The notes beneath the pieces were generated by a model. It did not search any database. It had not been told where the DNA came from and saw only the letters and a program-made list of their open reading frames with translations. Of a stretch of DNA of 11,035 nucleotides, positions 6,201 through 11,035 are shown one piece after another. The position numbers were made by a program, and so were the translations under genes. Within the stretch, counting starts at the first letter, position 1, and the number at the start of each line of letters is the position of its first letter. This DNA is from CALGFH01 sp036003705 (GTDB lineage: Bacteria > Actinomycetota > CALGFH01): positions 1-11,035 of the forward strand of contig DASYSE010000094.1 in the NCBI GenBank assembly GCA_036003705.1, read 5' to 3'.

Positions 6201-8054
6201 ATGACCAAGCCGGTCCAGGTGCTGGATGCCGTCACGATTCGCTTCGCCGGCGACTCCGGTGACGGTATGCAGCTCACCGGTGACCGATTCACCAGCGAGA
6301 CCGCGGCGTACGGCAACGACCTGTCGACGCTGCCCGACTTCCCGGCCGAGATCCGCGCCCCTGCCGGGTCGATCCCCGGGGTGTCGGGGTTCCAGCTCCA
6401 TTTCGCCGACCATGACATCCTCACTCCGGGCGACGCCCCCGACGTGCTGGTGGCGATGAACCCGGCCGCGCTCAAGGCCAACCTCGGCGACCTGGCCAAG
6501 GGCGCGAGCGTGGTCGTCAACACCGACTCGTTCAGCGCGCGCAACCTGGACAAGGCCGGGTATGCGGCCAACCCGCTGGATGACGGGACGCTGGCCGACT
6601 TCCAGGTCTATCCGGTGGCGCTGACCTCCATGACCCTGGAGGCGCTGAAGGAGTTCGACATCTCCAAGAAGGAGGCCGAGCGGGCCAAGAACATGTTCGC
6701 CCTCGGGCTCATGTCCTGGCTGTACCACCGCCCGACCGAGGCCACGGTGGCCTTCCTGGAGAAGAAGTTCGCCGCCCGCCCGCTGATCGCCAAGGCCAAC
6801 GTGACCGCGTTCAGGGCCGGCTGGAACTTCGGCGAGACCACTGAGGCGTTCGCCGTCTCCTACGAGATCAAGCCGGCCAAGCTCCGGCCGGGCACCTACC
6901 GCAACATCTCCGGGAACACCGCCCTCTCCTATGGGCTGGTCGCGGCCAGCCAGCTGTCGGGGCTGCCGCTGTTCCTTGGGGCCTACCCGATCACCCCGGC
7001 CTCCGACATCCTCCACGAGCTGTCCAAGCACAAGGCGTTCGGGGTCCGCACCTTCCAGGCCGAGGACGAGATCGCCGGGGTCGGGGCGGCGCTGGGGGCG
7101 GCGTTCGGCGGGGCGCTCGGGGTCACCACCTCCAGCGGCCCGGGGATCGCCCTCAAGGCCGAGACCATCGGCCTGGCCGTCTCGCTGGAGCTGCCGCTGC
7201 TGGTGATCGACATCCAGCGCAGCGGCCCCTCGACCGGGATGCCGACCAAGACCGAGCAGGCCGACCTGCTGCAGGTGCTGCACGGCCGCAACGGCGAGGC
7301 CCCGGTGCCGGTGGTGGCGCCGTGCACCCCCTCGGACTGCTTCCACGCCGCGGTCGAGGCGGCCCGGATCGCGTTGAAGTACCGGACCCCGGTGGTCCTG
7401 CTGTCGGACGGCTACCTGGCCAACGGGTCGGAGCCCTGGCTGCTGCCGGACGTGGCCTCGCTGCCCGACATCTCGGTCCAGTTCGCCACCGAGCCCAACC
7501 ACGACGGCAACTTCTGGCCGTACCTGCGCGACGAGACCACCCTGGCCCGCCCGTGGGCGGTGCCCGGCACCCCCGGTCTGGAGCACCGCATCGGCGGGCT
7601 GGAGAAGGCCGACGGGACCGGCAACATCAGCTACGACCCCGACAACCACGATCGAATGGTCAACCTGCGATCGGCCAAGGTGGCCGGCATCGCCGCCGAC
7701 ATCGCGCCGCTGGAGGTCGACCACCAGGACGGGTCGCGGCTGCTGGTGCTCGGCTGGGGGTCGACCTACGGGCCGATCGGGGCGGCGGTGCGGCGGGTCC
7801 GTGCCCAGGGGGTCAAGGTGTCGGTGGCCCACCTGCGCCACCTCAACCCGCTGCCGGCCAACACCGGCGAGGTGCTCGCCGCCTACGACCGGGTGCTGGT
7901 CCCGGAGATGAACCTGGGGCAGCTGCGGATGCTGGTGCGCGCGCGGTACCTGGTCGACGCCATCGGCTACAACAAGGTCCGGGGGTTGCCGTTCAAGGCC
8001 GAGGAGCTGGCCGACGCGATCGTCGGGCTGCTGGACGAAGGAGCGAGCAAGTGA
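6201..8054 (+). CDS. korA: 2-oxoacid:ferredoxin oxidoreductase, fused gamma-alpha subunit (probably 2-oxoglutarate)
   Basis: KorA is the large subunit of the CoA-dependent enzyme that oxidatively decarboxylates a 2-oxoacid, probably 2-oxoglutarate, and reduces ferredoxin. It can complement or replace the 2-oxoglutarate dehydrogenase step of the TCA cycle. The 617 residues contain an N-terminal gamma domain (about 10-200; GDSGDGMQLTG at 17-27) fused to an alpha domain (about 235-617; GNTALSYGLVAA, YPITPAS at 262-268, FQAEDEIAGVGAALGA, SGPSTGMPTKTEQADL at 341-356). This order is typical of the KorA type of Mycobacterium and Streptomyces. The ATG at 6201 has GAGGGA upstream; the longer in-frame reading upstream lacks coding character. 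The stop overlaps the korB GTG (GTGA), so the two are translationally coupled. 2-oxoglutarate specificity rests on resemblance to KorAB. Confidence 0.95.
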   Translation: MTKPVQVLDAVTIRFAGDSGDGMQLTGDRFTSETAAYGNDLSTLPDFPAEIRAPAGSIPGVSGFQLHFADHDILTPGDAPDVLVAMNPAALKANLGDLAKGASVVVNTDSFSARNLDKAGYAANPLDDGTLADFQVYPVALTSMTLEALKEFDISKKEAERAKNMFALGLMSWLYHRPTEATVAFLEKKFAARPLIAKANVTAFRAGWNFGETTEAFAVSYEIKPAKLRPGTYRNISGNTALSYGLVAASQLSGLPLFLGAYPITPASDILHELSKHKAFGVRTFQAEDEIAGVGAALGAAFGGALGVTTSSGPGIALKAETIGLAVSLELPLLVIDIQRSGPSTGMPTKTEQADLLQVLHGRNGEAPVPVVAPCTPSDCFHAAVEAARIALKYRTPVVLLSDGYLANGSEPWLLPDVASLPDISVQFATEPNHDGNFWPYLRDETTLARPWAVPGTPGLEHRIGGLEKADGTGNISYDPDNHDRMVNLRSAKVAGIAADIAPLEVDHQDGSRLLVLGWGSTYGPIGAAVRRVRAQGVKVSVAHLRHLNPLPANTGEVLAAYDRVLVPEMNLGQLRMLVRARYLVDAIGYNKVRGLPFKAEELADAIVGLLDEGASK

Positions 8055-9091
8055 CTCTGGGCAACGGGAACGGCAACGGCGCCGCCGTGAAGCTCACCGC
8101 CAAGGACTTCAAGACCGACCAGGAGGTCCGCTGGTGCCCCGGCTGCGGGGACTACGCGATCCTGTCGGCCGTGCAGGGCTTCATGCCGTCGCTGGGGATC
8201 CCCAGGGAGCGGATCGTGTTCGTGTCGGGCATCGGCTGCTCCTCGCGCTTCCCCTACTACATGAACACCTACGGGATGCACTCGATCCACGGCCGGGCCC
8301 CGGCGATCGCCACCGGCCTGTCGGTGACCCGCCCCGACCTGTCGGTGTGGGTGATCACCGGTGACGGGGACGCGCTGTCGATCGGCGGCAACCACCTGAT
8401 CCACGCCCTGCGCCGCAACGTCAATCTGAAGATCCTGCTGTTCAACAACCAGATCTACGGGCTGACCAAGGGCCAGTACTCCCCCACCAGCGAGCTGGGC
8501 AAGATCACCAAGTCGACGCCGATGGGGTCGCTGGACCACCCGTTCAACCCGGTCAGCGTGGCCCTGGGCGTGGAGGCCACCTTCGTGGCCCGGACCATCG
8601 ACTCCGACCGCAGCCACCTGACCGAGGTGCTGGGCAAGGCCGCCGCCCACCGCGGCACCGCGTTTGTGGAGATCTACCAGAACTGCAACATCTTCAACGA
8701 CGGCGCCTTCGACCTGCTGAAGGAGCCCGACACCAGGGCCGACAACCAGATCCGGCTGGAGCACGGGCGGCCGATCCGTTTCGGCAAGGACGGCGAGCAC
8801 GGGGTGCGGCTCACCGACGACTGCCGGGTCGAGCTGGTCGAGGTGGCCGACGTCGGCGAGGACGCGCTGCTGGTCCACGACGAGCACCGCGAGGAGCCCA
8901 GCCTGGCCTTCATGCTCTGCCGGCTGTCCCACGGCGCCGACGGGCCGACCCCGATCGGGGTGTTCCGCGACGTGCAGCGGCCCGTGTACGACGACCTGAT
9001 GGCCGAGCAGCTGGAGGCGGCGACGACCAGGAAGGGCCGCGCGGACCTGGCCAAGCTGCTCCACGGCGGGGACACGTGGCAGCTCGGCTGA
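8051..9091 (+). CDS. korB: 2-oxoacid:ferredoxin oxidoreductase beta subunit (thiamine diphosphate, 4Fe-4S)
   Basis: KorB binds thiamine diphosphate and the iron-sulfur cluster and partners with KorA. The 346-residue protein shows RWCPGCGDYAIL (Cys29, Cys32), IGCSSRFPYY (Cys63) and Cys212 in YQNCNIFND, which together are the expected four ligands of one [4Fe-4S] cluster. The thiamine diphosphate signature is GDGDALSIGGNH (104-115), followed by FNNQIYGLTKGQYSPTS. There is no ferredoxin-type delta domain, so an external ferredoxin not encoded here must take the electrons. The GTG start at 8051 has AAGGAG (8038-8043) at 7 nt and overlaps the korA stop. A Gly/Asn repeat (GNGNGNG) forms a flexible N-terminus. 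The last 16 nt overlap the start of rnd in another frame. Confidence 0.95.
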   Translation: MTLGNGNGNGAAVKLTAKDFKTDQEVRWCPGCGDYAILSAVQGFMPSLGIPRERIVFVSGIGCSSRFPYYMNTYGMHSIHGRAPAIATGLSVTRPDLSVWVITGDGDALSIGGNHLIHALRRNVNLKILLFNNQIYGLTKGQYSPTSELGKITKSTPMGSLDHPFNPVSVALGVEATFVARTIDSDRSHLTEVLGKAAAHRGTAFVEIYQNCNIFNDGAFDLLKEPDTRADNQIRLEHGRPIRFGKDGEHGVRLTDDCRVELVEVADVGEDALLVHDEHREEPSLAFMLCRLSHGADGPTPIGVFRDVQRPVYDDLMAEQLEAATTRKGRADLAKLLHGGDTWQLG

Positions 9092-10260
9092 GCCTGGACT
9101 CCCGCGTCGACCTGATCGCCCTCGCCGAGGCGGCCAGGGCCGCCGGCCGTGTGGGGATCGACACCGAGTTCATGTCCGAGGGCCGCTACCGGGCGCTGCT
9201 GTGCCTGGTCGGCGTGGTCGTCCCCGGGAACGGCGGTGACTCCAGGGTCGAGCTGGTCGACCCGCTGGACGACGGGCTGGACCCTGGGCCGCTGGCCGAG
9301 GTCCTGGCCGACCCGGCGGTCGAGGTCGTCCTGCATGCCGGCCGCCAGGACGTTGCCCTGCTGCGGCGGGTCTGGCGGACCGAGGTCCGCGGGGTGTTCG
9401 ACACCCAGGTGGCCGCGGGGTTCGCCGGGTTCGGCGCCCAGACCGGCTACGGCAGCCTGCTGGCCGACGTGCTCGGCCTGCGCCTGGCCAAGTCGGCCAG
9501 CTTCACCCGCTGGGACGACCGGCCGCTCAGTCCCGAGCAGCTCGCCTACGCCCGCGACGACGTCGCCCACCTGCTGCGGCTGGCCGATGCCCTGCAGACC
9601 CGGCTGGCGGCCACCGGCCGGCTGCAGTGGGCGCGGGAGGAGTGCCGCCGCCTGGAGGAGGCCAGCGACGAGCGCGACCCTTGGCTGGTCTGGCAGCGGC
9701 TGCCCCGCATCGCCCAGCTCAACCCCCAGGCCCGGGCGGTCGCGCGGGAGCTGGCGGCCTGGCGGGAGCAGACCGCCGCCGCCGAGGACCGCCCGGTCGG
9801 GGCCGTGCTCGGCGACGCGCCCCTGGTCGAGGTGGCCAAGCGGCGCCCGTCGTCGTCGTCGGCCCTGGAGCGCATCCGCGGCCTGCAGCCCTCCACCCTG
9901 CGCCGCCGGGCCGACGCCATCCTGGCCGTGGTGGCCCGCGGCCTGGCCGCCGACCCGCTGCCCGCCGAGGCGGTGGAGCGGCCCGACTCCAACCCGGGCG
10001 ACGTGCCCGCCATCGCCCTGTCGGAGGCGCTGGTCCGGGCGAGGGCGCTGGACGCCGGGCTGGCCTACGAGCTGGTCGCGGCCCGCAACGACCTGGCCCA
10101 GGTGGTGGCGGCGGTCCGCCGGGGCCAGCCCGAGCCGCCGGTCCGGACCTTGCGGGGCTGGCGGCGCGACCTGGTCGGCGGCGAGCTCCTCGAGCTGCTG
10201 GACGGCCGCCGCTCCCTGGCCGTCGACCCCTCCGGCCGCCTGGTGATCAGCCAGCGCTGA
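9076..10260 (+). CDS. rnd: Ribonuclease D, DEDD-Y 3'-5' exonuclease with HRDC-like region
   Basis: RNase D trims 3' ends of tRNA and other small RNAs in the cytoplasm. The 394-residue protein has all DEDD-Y residues: Asp29 and Glu31 in GIDTEF, Asp92 in LHAGRQDVALL, and Tyr158 and Asp162 in YARDDV. The nuclease fold spans about 12-180. It is followed by an HRDC-type helical region (about 213-291; NPQARAVARELAAWREQTA, then LERIRGLQPSTLRRRADAIL) and a second, less conserved helical segment to the end. Length is close to the E. coli enzyme (about 375). The GTG start at 9076 lies inside korB, overlapping by 16 nt. No better in-frame start precedes the first catalytic residues. The overlap suggests cotranscription with korAB without an obvious functional link. 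Confidence 0.92.
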   Translation: MAARLSLDSRVDLIALAEAARAAGRVGIDTEFMSEGRYRALLCLVGVVVPGNGGDSRVELVDPLDDGLDPGPLAEVLADPAVEVVLHAGRQDVALLRRVWRTEVRGVFDTQVAAGFAGFGAQTGYGSLLADVLGLRLAKSASFTRWDDRPLSPEQLAYARDDVAHLLRLADALQTRLAATGRLQWAREECRRLEEASDERDPWLVWQRLPRIAQLNPQARAVARELAAWREQTAAAEDRPVGAVLGDAPLVEVAKRRPSSSSALERIRGLQPSTLRRRADAILAVVARGLAADPLPAEAVERPDSNPGDVPAIALSEALVRARALDAGLAYELVAARNDLAQVVAAVRRGQPEPPVRTLRGWRRDLVGGELLELLDGRRSLAVDPSGRLVISQR

Positions 10261-10283
10261 CCGGCGCGAGCCCGCGTGGGACG

Positions 10284-10721
10284 TCAGCCGATCTGGACCG
10301 TCCCGTGCATGCCGTAGGCGTAGTGGCCGGGCAGGTGGCAGGCGAACTCGAGGGCCTGTCCGGCCGACGCCGCCGGGAAGGCGTAGGTGGTGGCCGCCTC
10401 CTGCCCTGCCGCCACCGACCGCTCCCCGGGGACCTCGCCGTGGTGGTGGCGCTCCCGACCCTGCTCGTGGCGGCGCTGGACCGCCTGGTCGCCGAGGATG
10501 AACTCGTGGTCGATCGGGTCGGCGTTGCGGAGCACGAACCGCACCCGCTCCCCCGGCGCCACCCGCACCACCGTCGGCTCGAACCTGGAGTGGCGCATGG
10601 TCATCACCACCGTCCGGTCCGGCCCGTCGCCGGCCCGCGACGCGGTCGCCCGGACCGCGACCAGGACGCCGGCCAGGCACACGGCGACGACGGCGGCGAC
10701 CTGCCAAGGACGTGGACGCAT
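10284..10721 (-). CDS. Secreted or membrane-anchored cupredoxin with His-rich insert
   Basis: This 145-residue protein has an N-terminal hydrophobic segment (about 7-24, signal peptide or anchor) and a single cupredoxin domain (about 36-145). Likely type-1 copper ligands are His72 (DPIDHEF), Cys128, His133 and Met138 in FACHLPGHYAYGM. A His/Glu/Arg-rich insert (about 83-100, RRHEQGRERHHHGEVPGE) could bind extra metal; similar inserts are common in actinobacterial plastocyanin-like proteins. The ATG at 10719-10721 has GGGAGG just upstream on the - strand, with slightly short spacing. An in-frame upstream ATG (10850) would overlap the transporter gene and add non-hydrophobic residues, so I reject it. 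It could carry electrons or handle copper. It is convergent with rnd (23-nt gap) and lies 79 nt downstream of the MMPL gene. Confidence 0.88.
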   Translation of the reverse strand: MRPRPWQVAAVVAVCLAGVLVAVRATASRAGDGPDRTVVMTMRHSRFEPTVVRVAPGERVRFVLRNADPIDHEFILGDQAVQRRHEQGRERHHHGEVPGERSVAAGQEAATTYAFPAASAGQALEFACHLPGHYAYGMHGTVQIG

Positions 10722-10800
10722 TCGACCTCCCGGTCCCAGATCACGTTCGTCAGCTTGGACGTGCCCGGGCCCGCGGTGGTTCCAGCCCCACCGGCGCTCG

Positions 10801-11035
10801 TCAACGGGTGAGCGCGGTCGCCTCCTCGTCGAGCTCGCCCAGGTCGACATCCTGCTTGCGGAACAGACCGCTGGGCCACCAGATGTGCCGGCCGACGTCG
10901 AGGTTGAGCGCGGTGACCAGCACCGAGCGGACCACGAAGGTGTCCAGCAGCACGCCGAACGCCACCGCGAAGCCGATCTCGGTGATGAACACCAACGGCA
11001 GGGTGCCGAGGGCGGCGAACGTGCCCGCCAGCACC
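10801..11035 (-). CDS. MMPL/RND-family transporter, C-terminal end (cut by window edge)
   Basis: The last 77 codons of a - strand gene that starts beyond the window. The visible part, GTFAALGTLPLVFITEIGFA then VAFGVLLDTFVVRSVLVTAL, matches the final two membrane helices of actinobacterial MMPL (mycobacterial membrane protein large) transporters. RHIWWPSGLFRK follows, as in that family, with a short acidic tail ending at the stop 10801-10803. MMPL proteins move lipids or other hydrophobic molecules across the membrane using proton motive force. The substrate cannot be told from the tail. The family call is firm for this length because the GFAVAFGVLLDT segment is characteristic. The downstream cupredoxin could be cotranscribed. 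Confidence 0.88.
   Translation of the reverse strand, partial: VLAGTFAALGTLPLVFITEIGFAVAFGVLLDTFVVRSVLVTALNLDVGRHIWWPSGLFRKQDVDLGELDEEATALTR

Noticed and set aside
5464..6262. Open frames on the + strand between the repeat block and korA
   Set aside because: They are Arg-rich, run opposite the small membrane-protein gene and the pseudogene, and show no domain or good ribosome site.
10261..10283. Terminator between rnd and the cupredoxin gene
   Set aside because: Only a 4-bp CGCG/CGCG stem is visible in the 23-nt gap, too weak to call.
8674..10707. Very long open frame antisense to korB and rnd (677 codons)
   Set aside because: It covers confidently identified genes on the other strand, is Arg/Pro/Gly-rich, and no motif is recognisable.
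10722..10850. Upstream ATG for the cupredoxin gene (188-codon form)
   Set aside because: It would overlap the MMPL 3' end and place 43 polar residues before the signal segment. The ATG at 10721 has GGGAGG directly upstream.

Overview
The window is about 70% G+C, with short intergenic gaps, overlapping stop/start codons and GTG starts. It reads as chromosome of an aerobic, high-G+C Actinomycetota-like bacterium. The fused KorA/KorB pair, the actinobacterial-type cytochrome oxidase subunit IV and the MMPL transporter end fit that. The exact lineage cannot be read from the sequence; the A2-type oxidase and the cupredoxin fusion suggest something other than a typical Mycobacterium or Streptomyces.

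Region 1 (about 1-5303, + strand) is one tightly packed aa3-type cytochrome c oxidase operon: the 3' end of ctaB (heme O synthase), then ctaC (subunit II), ctaD (subunit I), ctaE (subunit III), a ctaF-like subunit IV and a membrane-anchored TlpA-like thioredoxin. Three features stand out. Subunit II is a lipoprotein with an extra C-terminal type-1 copper (cupredoxin) domain after the CuA domain. Subunit I has the YSHPxVY helix-VI signature of A2-type heme-copper oxidases, not GHPEVY. Subunit IV is fused to a C-terminal SnoaL/NTF2-like domain. Together they suggest an oxidase with a built-in copper electron donor, heme supply from CtaB, and a thiol reductase possibly serving CuA assembly.

Region 2 (5304-6200) is a convergent and then divergent junction. 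A 204-bp block of nested inverted repeats lies between the TlpA-like gene and a 46-codon membrane-protein gene on the - strand. Behind that small gene is a frameshifted, internally deleted remnant of what looks like a stress-protein-like gene (- strand), followed by the korA leader.

Region 3 (6201-10260, + strand) is korA-korB, a two-subunit 2-oxoacid (probably 2-oxoglutarate):ferredoxin oxidoreductase, overlapping an RNase D gene (rnd) with its DEDD-Y exonuclease residues and an HRDC-like region.

Region 4 (10284-11035, - strand) is a secreted or membrane-anchored cupredoxin with a His-rich insert, downstream of the C-terminal end of an MMPL/RND-family transporter that runs off the window. 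No RNA genes, CRISPR arrays, insertion sequences or prophage genes were seen.
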